Positions 28,019-38,565 are shown, numbered from the stretch's first letter. The stretch: 64,000 nucleotides of DNA from Bacteriovoracales bacterium (GCA_030149295.1 JASBRV010000028.1:1-64000), one strand, 5' to 3'. A program made the numbers and translations. Notes: a model not told the origin generated them from the letters alone.

Positions 28019-29393
28019 AAATCATAGAATTTTCTTTGATGGTTAAAATCTTTTGGATGCGAAGGTTCAAAGGAGGTGTCGCCAATCCCTTGGTAATTTG
28101 AGAACTTGAACCTTGATAAAAGTAATAAAGGTAGTCTGCCCAATTGTCTTCAGTAATATTTGTGTGACGTGAGGAAAAGTGGCGTAAATAACCAAGTTTT
28201 TCTTTTAAAACAAACATCGTGGCAATGGCAGCATTTTGGGGATTATCGAGGTCAGCTTCTTTTAAATAAGAGTAACTCGAATCTTCTAACAGAGGACCAA
28301 TGTCTTTAATCTGGGTTAATCCTCTTGAATTTTCGTCACTTCGTCCTTTGATTCTTTTTAAAAGTTTGATTCCAAATTGGCCGAGGTTTAATTCACCAAT
28401 ACGTAAATCTTCTTTAATTTTATATTTTAAGCTCGTGCCCATTTTACTCTCCACCGCCAAAATACCAAGAGAAAGCACCATAAGTTCATCATATTCATTA
28501 TTGGTTAATTCCAGTTCTCTCATCAAACGAGATTTATGAGATAGTAGGGTATCCATAAAGATCTTTGCTTCTTTTCTACGCGAAAGAGATCTAAAATAAA
28601 ATTTAGTCTTACATGCATAATTGGGATCAAATAACGTTTCCCCATGAAGAAAGCTTTGATATTTTTGATTTTCATAAACTTGATAACCATTTATTTCAGG
28701 AAATAGTTTCTTTGAGTCATAGTTCATCAGATCAAAAGGAGATATTTCAATGTCCGGTCCAACCTGAGATTTAAAGTCCTTCATAATGTAATTGAAATTT
28801 TCTTTGAAAACTTGGTGTCCACTTGGAAGGATTAATGCAGTACCATCTTTAAAACGATGAATAGTATTGCGATTGAAAACATCAAGAATCAGTCTTTTTC
28901 TTTCATAATGAGGATTAAAATTATTCGCTTTGAAAAAAGTCCAATGATTGATTTCTGTTCCAACTAGTTTAAGACCACTGAGCGTATAATAGAAAAGTCC
29001 CTTTCTAAAAACATAATCTCCCTTAAGATAGGTTTCAACAATGTCCTCTTTCATCTCAAGCCAAGTATTAAAGTCAACTTGCTTTACACGAGAAAGATCA
29101 AAGAGGTTTCTATAAACGATTTCGTCTCCCGTGAGACGAGAAGGAATTAGGTCATAATGATTGAGATCAATTCTTCCCATTAGGCGATAAAGTTCTTCTC
29201 TATCCCTTATTAACGAATTGAAATCACCGTATTTCTTGGGTTCATACCTTAAGACAAAACGAGCCGATTCTTCTTCATATTTTTGGAGATAATCTTCAGT
29301 CGTCTGGTTGGCTGGATTTCGAAACGAACCTCTTTGAAAAAGAGAGCAGGAAAATGACAATAGTAACAAAGAGAGACCTATTAGACGATACAT
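28002..29393 (-). CDS. Lipoprotein with lytic-transglycosylase-like domain
   Basis: 463 residues from ATG 29393; an upstream TTG (29453) would bury the signal peptide. Lipobox LLLLSFSCS. The long N-terminal region has no recognised family. The C-terminal 150 residues show SLGILAVESKMGTSL, then SRGLTQIKDIG, then NPQNAAIATMFVLKEKL: the order of catalytic Glu, GLxQ and helical motifs of SLT-type transglycosylases. Peptidoglycan cleavage is therefore probable; sequence divergence leaves activity uncertain. Confidence 0.65.
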   Translation of the reverse strand: MYRLIGLSLLLLSFSCSLFQRGSFRNPANQTTEDYLQKYEEESARFVLRYEPKKYGDFNSLIRDREELYRLMGRIDLNHYDLIPSRLTGDEIVYRNLFDLSRVKQVDFNTWLEMKEDIVETYLKGDYVFRKGLFYYTLSGLKLVGTEINHWTFFKANNFNPHYERKRLILDVFNRNTIHRFKDGTALILPSGHQVFKENFNYIMKDFKSQVGPDIEISPFDLMNYDSKKLFPEINGYQVYENQKYQSFLHGETLFDPNYACKTKFYFRSLSRRKEAKIFMDTLLSHKSRLMRELELTNNEYDELMVLSLGILAVESKMGTSLKYKIKEDLRIGELNLGQFGIKLLKRIKGRSDENSRGLTQIKDIGPLLEDSSYSYLKEADLDNPQNAAIATMFVLKEKLGYLRHFSSRHTNITEDNWADYLYYFYQGSSSQITKGLATPPLNLRIQKILTIKENSMIFRDCR

Positions 29394-29473
29394 GCCTTCT
29401 TTTCGGCATAAAAAAGAGTCAGTAAAGCCTTTATTTAGCTTCTCATCAACCAAATAGGTCAGGTAAAATTTTA

Positions 29474-32400
29474 TTATGGTAGAGCCTTGTAAGCCGCATC
29501 CTCAGCTCTAATCCAGTTGATTACGGCTTCCCTATACTTCGTTCTCAAACGCTCTAAGTCCCTTTCCATATCAACAGGGCCCTGAATACCTGGAAGATCA
29601 TCACGGTAATCAATCACCTTTGGCATAGCGACCTTTTCCCCTGCTGTTTTTTCTAGGTTGAGAATCAATCGATTGTATCTCCTGCGTCCATCATCATAAG
29701 TATAAGTACTTGGATTAGAAACATAGCTCAGATCATTTGGTCCTAAGTACATCGCCCTACCAGCACGACCTCTATCAAAAACAATGGGATCAATCTCAAT
29801 CAGAGGATCATCTATAGTACCAGGATCAGGAATGTGATTAGGATCAATAATATCTCGCTCCCCTCTAATTCCACCGAGAAAGTCGAAGTGAAGAAATTCA
29901 TCATAACCACCAATAAGGGCTGGGTCAGTTGGAATTTTCATATAACGTATGCCCTTAAACTGCCCCAGAGTTTGCGCTTTATCTTGATCCGCCGCTGAGA
30001 GAGAAGAAAAACCACTCGCAGGGAGTCCTAACTCAGCTCTTCTATTGATGGAGAAAGGCCCATTAAAAAACTTAGATTTATAACCTGCCGGGGCGGGATG
30101 CAAAGTAAACTCTTGTAGATAATCATCGGCAAGATCGTGAGTCGCCCATCTTTTTTGAGAGCTATCTTCGTAAACGAGTTCCTCAGAGAAAACAAATTTT
30201 GGATGATTATTCGTCCCATTAATTCCTCGAATCAAGGTGGATTGATAGAAGTTTTCAAAATTTACCCTCGAAAGCGCCTGCTTACAAAGAATGTCATCAT
30301 TATAATCGAAGGTCGTCATTTTGAAGAAGGGATGAGTTTCATTGTGACAAGTCATGCATCGATAAAATTCAAGACTATCTTGCTGTCCATCAGGGTCACC
30401 AGGAAAGTCATTGATCGTATCGTTAAGTGAACTATTTAAAACAACTCTCACATGTTTAAGGATTGGCTTCACTGTATTCTTAAACAACTCTAATTCTAAA
30501 CAGGCACGAGGTTCAGGTAATTTGGGCAACTCTCCAGCGGGGCTTAATTCACTTGCCGGACCATCGACAATACTGAGTTTATTAAAAACAAAAGAAAATT
30601 GGTTATTTTCTTTGCTGCTAGGATCAGGAACGAGAGTTACCAGTGGTGCATAAGTAACCACACGGTCTAGACCAAGTTTGGCGTCAATTTGACTATAAGT
30701 CGCATCAGTAAATTCATGTTTGCCGTTGATAAGACCCCTTATCCCACTGACATGAAGAAACTTACCTCTTGAATTGTTATAGATAAATCGAGGTGAACGA
30801 AAAATATAGTTTTGACCACCGAACTCCTCTTCCACTTCAATCGAGAAGTATGCTTCCTCTCCTTGCTCGAGATCGACAAGATGGGAGAGATCATATTTCA
30901 AGATTTTTCGCTCATAATTTGAAATATACTTTTCATCCCTGGTTCGAATGTCTGGTTGAAAATTAAGTCGTCCTTCATCACTAAGATCTTTCACTTTATT
31001 CAGAGCCACTAAGTCCAGTTCTACCCCTAGGTCATCTTCAAAGATCTCTAAAGTATAAAGACCTTGGGAAAGATTCCAATAGACACGATTATCGGGAACA
31101 GCAATAGGATTGCCAAAATCATCTAAGATGATTTCACCATTGGGCCCAATACTTCCTTTTTCACCACCTCTTCCTTCGGTAGACCACCCCCATTCATCAA
31201 AGCTCACGTCAAAATCTCTACAAGTTCCAGAGATACCGTTAAGTCGTCCTCCATTATTTCTGAAGACACCTTCAGGAGCTCCTCTGTCATTTAATAATCT
31301 ATAATTGAATTTGCGATCATTGTCTGTGCTCTTCCTTGCCCTAAACCAAATATTATAGGCGCCAGGTTCGTTCACTTGAAATTGATAACGTGCAATTCCT
31401 GGAGTTCGATCCGCCACACTAAGACCTTGGATTCCGTCTCCAGAGCTATCTGCCTCATTTGCTGTTTTCCAGTCCCTAATCGCACTGATAAAAGCATTTT
31501 TCAGAGCTTCATCATTAGCACAGTCATAGCGAGAGTCACCCGTGCCATTCATGCATCGATGGACAACACCTTCTCCTCGACCTCGAAATGAATTACCTGC
31601 ATCAACAAAATTAACCAGATTATTTTCTTTGATAATTTTCATCGCCAATGACGAGTTTTCTTGAGCAAATCTTGCTTGATCACCAGTTGAGTGACAATCG
31701 ATACAACGAGCATTTCTTATTACTGGAAAAAGAGTCTGTTCAAAATTTTCTAACTCTAAACCTCGATCGAGCCCAGCGGTATTCCCTACGAAGACTCCAG
31801 ATAGGTCTAAATTCTCATCCCCACGATTTAAGTCGTAACGAAGCTCTCCATTGTTGCCAATACTTCGATCAGGAGAAAACGTTTCATTTGGATCAAAAGT
31901 ACCACTTTGGCCTTGATGAAAAGTCACAGTAAAATCACTATTTTCATCTTTACTGGAAATATTAACAATCATATGCATAAAGAGATCAATCCGATGAAAC
32001 CATCTTCCACTCGCTAAATCGCTTGGCCGAGCTGGAATAATCTGCGTTTCATCATCACTCAGGGATAGTTGATCCATGGAATTATCATAAGTCAGAGGCG
32101 TGATATCTGCTTTAGGAGTTGTCACTTCATACACGAGGTACCAATAACGTCCTGGATAGTTAGGATCTGTAGGGTCACAATTTCTATATCCTCTGCCTGG
32201 ACGACTAGGATCAACAAGTTGATCTTCTTGACCAATCCATTCATCTCTACAATCAAGAGCAATGGTTATGGGTTCAGTCGATAGAAAATACTCTAGATCT
32301 AGTTTTCTAACGCGACTAAACTCTCCACTTCGACTATTAAGATAAGCTCGCGCCCCTTCTTTGAGTCTTCTATATAAGACCGCCTTCTTTAAATAAGGCT

Positions 32401-33607
32401 CTTCATTTAATTCCTTAAGTACGATATGAGCTTGGGGCTCATAAGCACCGTCAGCAAAAAGTTTGTATACATCTTCTGAGCTTCCGTCGTCCTTAACAAA
32501 GGTATTACCAGCTGCCTTAAAAGTTCCATCGTTATTGAAAACCTCATTCCATTTAGCAAAATGAGGGAGAATTTCCAAATTACCTGAACCAATCGTAACC
32601 GTTGTGTCACCAATATCAGGAGCTAAAACACCAGGCCTTTTTGTTATTCTCGGAAAATTACCAATCGTTACCAGTTGATTTCCAAAAACAAGACCACTTG
32701 ATCGGTTCAAAAGAGCTTTTGCTCTCTCCAACCTTCTATCTGGTCTCACTAAGAAACCACTCAATTGGTAAGAAAAAGGGGTATAACCATCTTTCACCGT
32801 GCTACCCGTTACACTTGAAAACCGAGTGTTACTTGATACATGAGTGCTTTCTTCTCTTATTTGATAAGCTCCATTTGTTAAATTATTAATTGCACCGGTA
32901 GAAGGAACACTACACCGCGCTTTGTTCACACTACCAGTGCGAGAAACTTGAGTAATAGGATTAGCGACGGGAAAAGGACCTTTGATATAAGCCTGTCCTA
33001 ATGCTTTTGCATCAATAAAGCTTTGGTAGCGACCAGATAAGACTCCAGGCGTCCTTTGCTCGGCTTGTAAAATAAGTGTTCCATATTCTGTTTGCGCTAT
33101 CTTTGTATTTAAAATGTCGGGAAAGCCGACACTTTTTGTTTGGATATTCCCCAACCCTTGATCAGTTGTATTAGATAGGCGTGCCCATTCTTTTACAGCT
33201 TCCAACATCTCATTAGCATTATCCGCACAATCACTCCAACAATTGTGCGATTGATCGATAATCTTTCGAACAATTCGTGAGGATTCAGGATCTGTTAAAT
33301 CAACTTTACTTGCGCTCACCAGATTATGATAGGCTTCCTCTGGTTCGTTGACGGCAAATTTTGGAGATTGATGAGAGCCGTGACAGGAAAAACAGGTATT
33401 ATTTTTTACGATAGGATAAACAGTTTTCTTAAAAATTTCTAAATCATTAATGGCCTCGCCATCGCCACCTCGTCCTCCGATAGGATTACCATTTCTGTCT
33501 CTAAAGACCAACTCAGATTTAGAAGCATCACCATCTGTAAGACTATCAGGCACACAACCAGTACTCACCAGAAGGATCAAGAGCATGCAAATAAAGAGAG
33601 CTTTCAC
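29474..33607 (-). CDS. Large lipoprotein with three CxxCH haem-binding motifs
   Basis: 1377 residues, GTG start with GAGG before it, lipobox LLVSTGCVP (Cys about 18). Three c-type haem motifs: CFSCH (about 72), CIDCH (about 637) and CMTCH (about 1085). Each of the first two is followed by a Cys-pair segment (CWSDC; CMNGTG...DC) and a helix ending in W, so a cytochrome-like unit is repeated. Between them lies a beta domain resembling carbohydrate-binding modules (GAYNIWFRARKSTDNDRKF). It is probably an outer-membrane-attached multihaem protein. First three genes upstream on the same strand appear to be partners. Confidence 0.72.
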   Translation of the reverse strand: MKALFICMLLILLVSTGCVPDSLTDGDASKSELVFRDRNGNPIGGRGGDGEAINDLEIFKKTVYPIVKNNTCFSCHGSHQSPKFAVNEPEEAYHNLVSASKVDLTDPESSRIVRKIIDQSHNCWSDCADNANEMLEAVKEWARLSNTTDQGLGNIQTKSVGFPDILNTKIAQTEYGTLILQAEQRTPGVLSGRYQSFIDAKALGQAYIKGPFPVANPITQVSRTGSVNKARCSVPSTGAINNLTNGAYQIREESTHVSSNTRFSSVTGSTVKDGYTPFSYQLSGFLVRPDRRLERAKALLNRSSGLVFGNQLVTIGNFPRITKRPGVLAPDIGDTTVTIGSGNLEILPHFAKWNEVFNNDGTFKAAGNTFVKDDGSSEDVYKLFADGAYEPQAHIVLKELNEEPYLKKAVLYRRLKEGARAYLNSRSGEFSRVRKLDLEYFLSTEPITIALDCRDEWIGQEDQLVDPSRPGRGYRNCDPTDPNYPGRYWYLVYEVTTPKADITPLTYDNSMDQLSLSDDETQIIPARPSDLASGRWFHRIDLFMHMIVNISSKDENSDFTVTFHQGQSGTFDPNETFSPDRSIGNNGELRYDLNRGDENLDLSGVFVGNTAGLDRGLELENFEQTLFPVIRNARCIDCHSTGDQARFAQENSSLAMKIIKENNLVNFVDAGNSFRGRGEGVVHRCMNGTGDSRYDCANDEALKNAFISAIRDWKTANEADSSGDGIQGLSVADRTPGIARYQFQVNEPGAYNIWFRARKSTDNDRKFNYRLLNDRGAPEGVFRNNGGRLNGISGTCRDFDVSFDEWGWSTEGRGGEKGSIGPNGEIILDDFGNPIAVPDNRVYWNLSQGLYTLEIFEDDLGVELDLVALNKVKDLSDEGRLNFQPDIRTRDEKYISNYERKILKYDLSHLVDLEQGEEAYFSIEVEEEFGGQNYIFRSPRFIYNNSRGKFLHVSGIRGLINGKHEFTDATYSQIDAKLGLDRVVTYAPLVTLVPDPSSKENNQFSFVFNKLSIVDGPASELSPAGELPKLPEPRACLELELFKNTVKPILKHVRVVLNSSLNDTINDFPGDPDGQQDSLEFYRCMTCHNETHPFFKMTTFDYNDDILCKQALSRVNFENFYQSTLIRGINGTNNHPKFVFSEELVYEDSSQKRWATHDLADDYLQEFTLHPAPAGYKSKFFNGPFSINRRAELGLPASGFSSLSAADQDKAQTLGQFKGIRYMKIPTDPALIGGYDEFLHFDFLGGIRGERDIIDPNHIPDPGTIDDPLIEIDPIVFDRGRAGRAMYLGPNDLSYVSNPSTYTYDDGRRRYNRLILNLEKTAGEKVAMPKVIDYRDDLPGIQGPVDMERDLERLRTKYREAVINWIRAEDAAYKALP

Positions 33608-33635
33608 GAGGCAACCTCATGAAAAACCTTATTCC

Positions 33636-35267
33636 TCAAGCGACTAGGGACCGCAAACGAATAAGATTTTTCCAATCTGGAGGCGGATCCCCGAAACGTT
33701 CCTTAAACACCGTCCCCACAATATTGATAATTTCGTCATCATCAGTACTATTCACCATGGTCGCCATATAATTTAAAATGACGGCCATCCACAATTGGTT
33801 AATGTTATTACTCATGGAATTCGCGTTGGCGTTCACACCACCAGCTTGTTTAAAATATCCCACCTGACGTTTACGACCACTAAGTAATAGAGATGAGGAT
33901 TCGCCATAATCAACTCGATTATGCCCGTGCTTGTAGACAAGCATTAAAGTACCAGATCGGGTGCCTGAATCTGAAATCCAATTCACCCTGCCTTTTCCTT
34001 CAGCCGTGATGTCAATGGCACCACCGCTATCTCCCGTAACACCACCATCAGTGTATACGTGCACAAAAAGACTCTCCCCTTTTGCGGCAGCTAACTTAAT
34101 ACACATTCCAATATAGCGCCCAAGCTCATAATCTTTATTATTACCTGAAGCTGCTGTCCCATTATGATAGTCATACCCACCAAGAGTAATATTACCGACT
34201 CCCGCAATTCTCTTCATCACGAGATTAGCAATTGTGGCCACTTCTTCTGCCTTTCTATCAATTTGGTAGCTACCATCACCTTGGAGGTCTCCAAAAATAG
34301 GAGCTAGTAAATTAATATCAGAGTTTTTAGAAGGATTCAGTTCTACTGGCGAATATTTATCAAATATCCCAAGAGTTCCTCCCAAGGTTTTTTGAACTTT
34401 TTGTTTTGCCTTAAATTCTTCTTGAACCGAAGCTGCTTCTCTAAATCGAGAAACGCCGACCTTTCTGACCTTATCCATAAAAGCCTTGATTCTTTGAACG
34501 CCGAAGCTAGGATCACTGGCATTGAGATACTCTCCCCCCATCATCCTATCACCAATACTTATAAGTCCTTCTCCATCTTTAAAACGTTTAAGAGTACTTG
34601 GGCGATACAATAAATTGATCTCACTTTGAGGCGCGCTAGAGCGAGCACCAGTTGGCGTGTTCTGTGTGCCTAAAATTTGCACCAGGTCTCCTTGAGCACC
34701 AGCCTTTCTCGCCATATGGGAGGTATTAATAGGGTTTGCATTTGAATCATCTGCACTGATAGCACAAACGAAAACTCCATCCACCGACCTTCGAAGATCA
34801 GGATCACCTGGCAAGGTGGGTGCAAGAGCAGCATTTAAACCTGCCAAAAGACCAGATGTGGAATGAAACTTTAGCCCAAAAGTACTGTTAATCATTCCAG
34901 TGGCACTGGGATGCATCCCAGGGGGCAAGCCCATTTTGATATAATCACTAAGACTCTGGCTTGAGCCAAAATCCATTTGATCCTCTCCGGCACCAAAACC
35001 CACCATCACATTACCACCAGGAAGATTCATCCCCCCCGCAGCTTCAAAACATAGATAAGGTATTGATTGACACATTTTAGGATGGGCACATTCAGCGGCC
35101 ATAAGCTCATTAGGTGATAGTTTTAAAAGATTATTCAGATTCGGGCCTAGAGCAAAGGTCGCAAATCCAACGAGACCTGAGGTTAGGAAATCACGTCTAG
35201 AGCTAGGTCTCTTATGATCTTTATAAAGGAAAACTTCTTCATCACGTTTTTTGTTTTCGTTACTCAT
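33636..35267 (-). CDS. Tat-exported DUF1501-like protein
   Basis: 543 residues. A twin-arginine signal SSRRDFLTSGLVGFATFALG lies at about 22-41. Downstream it has the layout of DUF1501-type proteins, which are commonly encoded beside cytochrome-type DUF1549/1553/1588 genes: here too it adjoins two haem-motif proteins. Conserved-looking blocks are LGGYDYHNGT and VHVYTDGGVTGDSGGA. GAGG precedes the ATG. Folded export through Tat fits a cofactor- or metal-containing protein. Confidence 0.7.
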   Translation of the reverse strand: MSNENKKRDEEVFLYKDHKRPSSRRDFLTSGLVGFATFALGPNLNNLLKLSPNELMAAECAHPKMCQSIPYLCFEAAGGMNLPGGNVMVGFGAGEDQMDFGSSQSLSDYIKMGLPPGMHPSATGMINSTFGLKFHSTSGLLAGLNAALAPTLPGDPDLRRSVDGVFVCAISADDSNANPINTSHMARKAGAQGDLVQILGTQNTPTGARSSAPQSEINLLYRPSTLKRFKDGEGLISIGDRMMGGEYLNASDPSFGVQRIKAFMDKVRKVGVSRFREAASVQEEFKAKQKVQKTLGGTLGIFDKYSPVELNPSKNSDINLLAPIFGDLQGDGSYQIDRKAEEVATIANLVMKRIAGVGNITLGGYDYHNGTAASGNNKDYELGRYIGMCIKLAAAKGESLFVHVYTDGGVTGDSGGAIDITAEGKGRVNWISDSGTRSGTLMLVYKHGHNRVDYGESSSLLLSGRKRQVGYFKQAGGVNANANSMSNNINQLWMAVILNYMATMVNSTDDDEIINIVGTVFKERFGDPPPDWKNLIRLRSLVA

Positions 35268-35276
35268 ATAAACCTC

Positions 35277-35939
35277 TTAAATTAGAGTCACAAAAGACGA
35301 TGAAAGAATTATTGAACAAGCCATCTTGCTTAATCGCTCTTTAAGCTCTGCCCTATCAACTCCACTTTCATCCAATAGCTTCCCAGCATCAGTTAAGTCT
35401 TCATTATTTAAAATAGAAAGCATTTCCTTTCTTAGGACATCATATTTTTGGGGTTCATCTGAAGGAAGTTCATCCAAGAATCTTTCAATCATGGCATCTG
35501 CCAAATCCTCGCTAGACACACTTCCATAATCAAGCGCAGAAAATTCCTTATCTTCATCAATAAACAACTCGCAATAGTTAAAAGCCAGTCGAGTAATTGA
35601 AATTTGATGAAAAGGAGTAAAGGAATTAAGGTCATTATTCGCCGGCAATTGGTTGAGGATTTGGCTCATGACATCAACTATATTAGTTCGTGAACGATCA
35701 ATGCCGGTAAGTTTTGAAAAACTCATATTAATTTGGTTAAAATTCTTAATATGAACACCAGAGATAAGCTCTTCTTTTTTAAGTTCTTGCCCTGAACCAC
35801 CAGAATTACCTGCATTAGGTATAGGATTACCCGAAGTATCTACCTCCTGCTCTATAAACTCCCCAGTATTTTCTACACAACCAGAAAAACAAACGAATAG
35901 AAAAATAAGAAATATATTTTTTAGCGACTCCATTCCCAT
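35277..35939 (-). CDS. Small lipoprotein of the haem-protein cluster
   Basis: 221 residues from ATG 35939 (TAATG overlap with the upstream stop). Lipobox FVCFSGCVE. After a Gly/Asn/Ser linker the protein is helical and acidic, with two Cys near the ends of the folded part (NYCELF and KMACS). No family recognised. The position inside the cluster suggests a structural partner. Confidence 0.6.
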   Translation of the reverse strand: MGMESLKNIFLIFLFVCFSGCVENTGEFIEQEVDTSGNPIPNAGNSGGSGQELKKEELISGVHIKNFNQINMSFSKLTGIDRSRTNIVDVMSQILNQLPANNDLNSFTPFHQISITRLAFNYCELFIDEDKEFSALDYGSVSSEDLADAMIERFLDELPSDEPQKYDVLRKEMLSILNNEDLTDAGKLLDESGVDRAELKERLSKMACSIILSSSFVTLI

Positions 35940-37366
35940 TACTCCATACAATCCAATGCAGTTTTAATAAAAAGCCTCTTCAAATTGAAGGACGTATTTT
36001 TAAAATATTGAGCGTTGCTTTTGATAACGTTCCAATCCGTGCCAGAAGGATCACGATAACAAACCTTTTTAAAAACCTGTTGACTCATACACTGAGGAAA
36101 CGCTTCACTTGAAGAAAGAAGCTGGCCGAAGCTTTTAGCACCATAACCATTTTTGGGGAATCCCCAGCCTAAGCTTGCATTCTGACCTTCATCCCAAAGG
36201 TTTATCCAAGAATCATCACTTGTGACATAGCCATCAGCAAAGATCACATTATGATTCATCTTGGAAACCACGATTCCCGGCTCATAGGTGACTCCCCCGT
36301 TCCAATTGTAATAAGCAAAAGCACCTGCCATGGCATCCATACCAGCATGACAACCGACGCATCGATTTTTATAAATTGAGGAATTCCCCCCTGGCGAGCG
36401 ATCCACATCTCGTCTGTTTCGATAATCAGGAGTTGTTGAGTCATTTAACTCTTCCATGTCTTTGCAAAAAAAGTACTTCATGGAAAAAGCAAGGGCAGCC
36501 CGATTTGTCCCGGCACTGTAATAAGCTTTTCCAAAGGCCCTGGTCGACAAAAGCCCAGCTATCGCAGATTGACTGCGATGAAGTTTTTCCAATTGAGTTG
36601 TTCTTTGAAAGATATCTCTATTCGCCAAATTAATACCTTGCTGCTCAATCGACTGATAATGACGGTTTGATTCTTTGATTCTATTAGTAGCAATAATTTT
36701 ATCGAGAGAGGGAACGTAGAGGGCGTTATCAAAATAGGCTTGATCTAACTCTGCTTTAGTATAGTCCGTTAGGCGGCAGTCTGTGTTATTGACATCAGTA
36801 GGGGCTGAATTAGGCTTGAGTGGATCAACAAACCAAACTCTCCACTTAGTATTAGAAGGATCACTTTGATTGACATCTAAACAAACACTACTTGCACTTG
36901 TACCAGAGGGATAATTAGAGCCCCTAAAGTAAACCAGCTGTCCGCCTTTAAAAGTGACACCGATCGCCTTATAAACACCGTCTCTCCACAAAATTTCATT
37001 AAAAGGGAGCTCATCGCGAGTGTAACCAATTACAGTCGCCGTCATGTCATTGAGTTCTTCAAAGAGGAGACCCTCTTCAGTTGACCATGGAGTAGCGAAA
37101 TCCTTCACAGTCACATTATAAAAACTTCCGAAATTATTAAATCCGTTTCGTGATTCAATAATGTCATAAGCAATACTTTCTAAATCACCACGCTCTCTTG
37201 CTTCTAAAATGAGATTGACTTCATCGCTTGAAGGTGAAGCGCCGGTAAGGGATGTATAAAAGTTCACTGCCGCCTTTCGCTCTGCTTTGTTATAAGCGAA
37301 GGGCTGTAAGCAAAAAACCGAGAGAGAAAAACTAAGACCTACCTTGATCAAAAGATGAGTTTTCAT
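35939..37366 (-). CDS. Exported protein with CxxCH haem motif
   Basis: 475 residues with signal peptide (LSFSLSVFCLQPFAYN, cut about 25). One c-type haem motif NRCVGCHAGMDAMAGAF lies at about residues 338-354. The N-terminal region (AAVNFYTSLTGASPSSDEVN) resembles DUF1585/1588-type planctomycete-cytochrome-associated proteins, but the match is distant. First gene of a four-gene unit with the lipoprotein, the Tat protein and the large CxxCH lipoprotein, all coupled or closely spaced. Confidence 0.68.
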   Translation of the reverse strand: MKTHLLIKVGLSFSLSVFCLQPFAYNKAERKAAVNFYTSLTGASPSSDEVNLILEARERGDLESIAYDIIESRNGFNNFGSFYNVTVKDFATPWSTEEGLLFEELNDMTATVIGYTRDELPFNEILWRDGVYKAIGVTFKGGQLVYFRGSNYPSGTSASSVCLDVNQSDPSNTKWRVWFVDPLKPNSAPTDVNNTDCRLTDYTKAELDQAYFDNALYVPSLDKIIATNRIKESNRHYQSIEQQGINLANRDIFQRTTQLEKLHRSQSAIAGLLSTRAFGKAYYSAGTNRAALAFSMKYFFCKDMEELNDSTTPDYRNRRDVDRSPGGNSSIYKNRCVGCHAGMDAMAGAFAYYNWNGGVTYEPGIVVSKMNHNVIFADGYVTSDDSWINLWDEGQNASLGWGFPKNGYGAKSFGQLLSSSEAFPQCMSQQVFKKVCYRDPSGTDWNVIKSNAQYFKNTSFNLKRLFIKTALDCME

Positions 37367-37611
37367 ACCGAGTGAGTCCCTTTTAAAAAAATTAAGAAAG
37401 CAAAGTGGCTATGGTCACTGAGTATGAAGGATTCGAAAAAAATAGGGAGAATATTCCATTATTGCGAAAGAAAACAGTGTGATTTCAAAAACTTAGGCTA
37501 TTAACTTCGTCAAATTCAATGACTTTTTGGCATAGAAAAAATTTGCCAACAATCCGAGGTAAGAAGCCCAAGAACCCCTAAATCATAATTCTTCGTAGCG
37601 ATTGGAAGCTA

Positions 37612-38442
37612 TTAGAAGTTGTAAATAGAAGAAACTAAATGAGGATAATCAATAAAAGGATTACGGTTCCCTTGAACCTTATGGATGAGATCATTTCTCA
37701 TACGCTCGTTTTCATCTACTGGATCTAATTGATGCCAACGGCGTAAATATTCTTCTTCATCTGCAGAGATCTTAAGCTTATATCTTATCGAAAAATAGAA
37801 AAGTGCCCTCGCAACATTTCCCTTATGCTCTGTTGGTGGTTCAAAATGAGCTGAGCCATACCATTTTTGAACACCCACATACGATCCTTCACAGTCTACT
37901 AAGGCATCTCCATCAACATCTGCAAATTCATTATTTCCCCTAGTAGAATTTGCTTTTGAGTCAGTTGGGTATAAATGATGAAGATCTGATTTCTGAAGGT
38001 TTTTGCTAAAAGAACGACTAAAGCGTGACTGAGGCCATGTATGCTCACAGTTCATGATACTGTGCTTAGGGATAATATTAGGGCCAATATTAGTAACATC
38101 TCTCGTAATTTTCTTACGACAATAGACATCTTTGATAAAGTAACGGCCATCTCTATCCTGTCTTAAATGAATTTTTCCAAAAAGAACTTTTCTAGCACCT
38201 CTATAACCGATGCTACGATGCTCGTAACATTTACCCTTTCCGGTGCAATGAGGAGCAATTTCGTCATCCTGGTTGCTCTTATAAACGTGAACAGAGGTAA
38301 GCAAAACAAAAAGTTTATCCTTTAACTCTTCTCCTTCAAAAGATTTAGAAGCAAAGGCCTTCTTGTAATTTGTTGGGTAGTAATTACTGGCGGCAACCAG
38401 TGAAGAGAAAAGAAAAATTAGAATAACTACGCTAAGTCTCAA
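37612..38442 (-). CDS. Secreted endonuclease I family nuclease
   Basis: 276 residues with signal peptide (VVILIFLFSSLVAAS). The endonuclease I (EndA/NucM) His-Me finger core is clear: MNCEHTWPQSRF (about 136-147) and DLHHLYPTDSKANSTRGNNEF (about 157-177). Non-specific DNA/RNA cleavage outside the cytoplasm is the family activity. The only workable start is TTG at 38442, with AGGA upstream. A useful enzyme for a predator or scavenger that also has the salvage operon at the window start (inference). Confidence 0.9.
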   Translation of the reverse strand: MRLSVVILIFLFSSLVAASNYYPTNYKKAFASKSFEGEELKDKLFVLLTSVHVYKSNQDDEIAPHCTGKGKCYEHRSIGYRGARKVLFGKIHLRQDRDGRYFIKDVYCRKKITRDVTNIGPNIIPKHSIMNCEHTWPQSRFSRSFSKNLQKSDLHHLYPTDSKANSTRGNNEFADVDGDALVDCEGSYVGVQKWYGSAHFEPPTEHKGNVARALFYFSIRYKLKISADEEEYLRRWHQLDPVDENERMRNDLIHKVQGNRNPFIDYPHLVSSIYNF

Positions 38443-38548
38443 GGTTCCAATCCTGTTAAAGGTTGTGGTGAGCTTTTATTATCCAAAATGAAGTAGTTTT
38501 ACTAATGTTTTTTTTAAGTTTTACTTAATACATATCTATAAACAGATA

Positions 38549-38565
38549 CTTGGCGCACCGCCAAG
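38549..38565. promoter_or_regulatory. 7-bp hairpin in the spacer before the 38670 gene
   Basis: CTTGGCG-CAC-CGCCAAG is a perfect inverted repeat. A T-run (38575-38580) lies ten bases further, too far for a classic terminator. It sits between divergent genes and may be an operator; function unknown. Confidence 0.3.
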
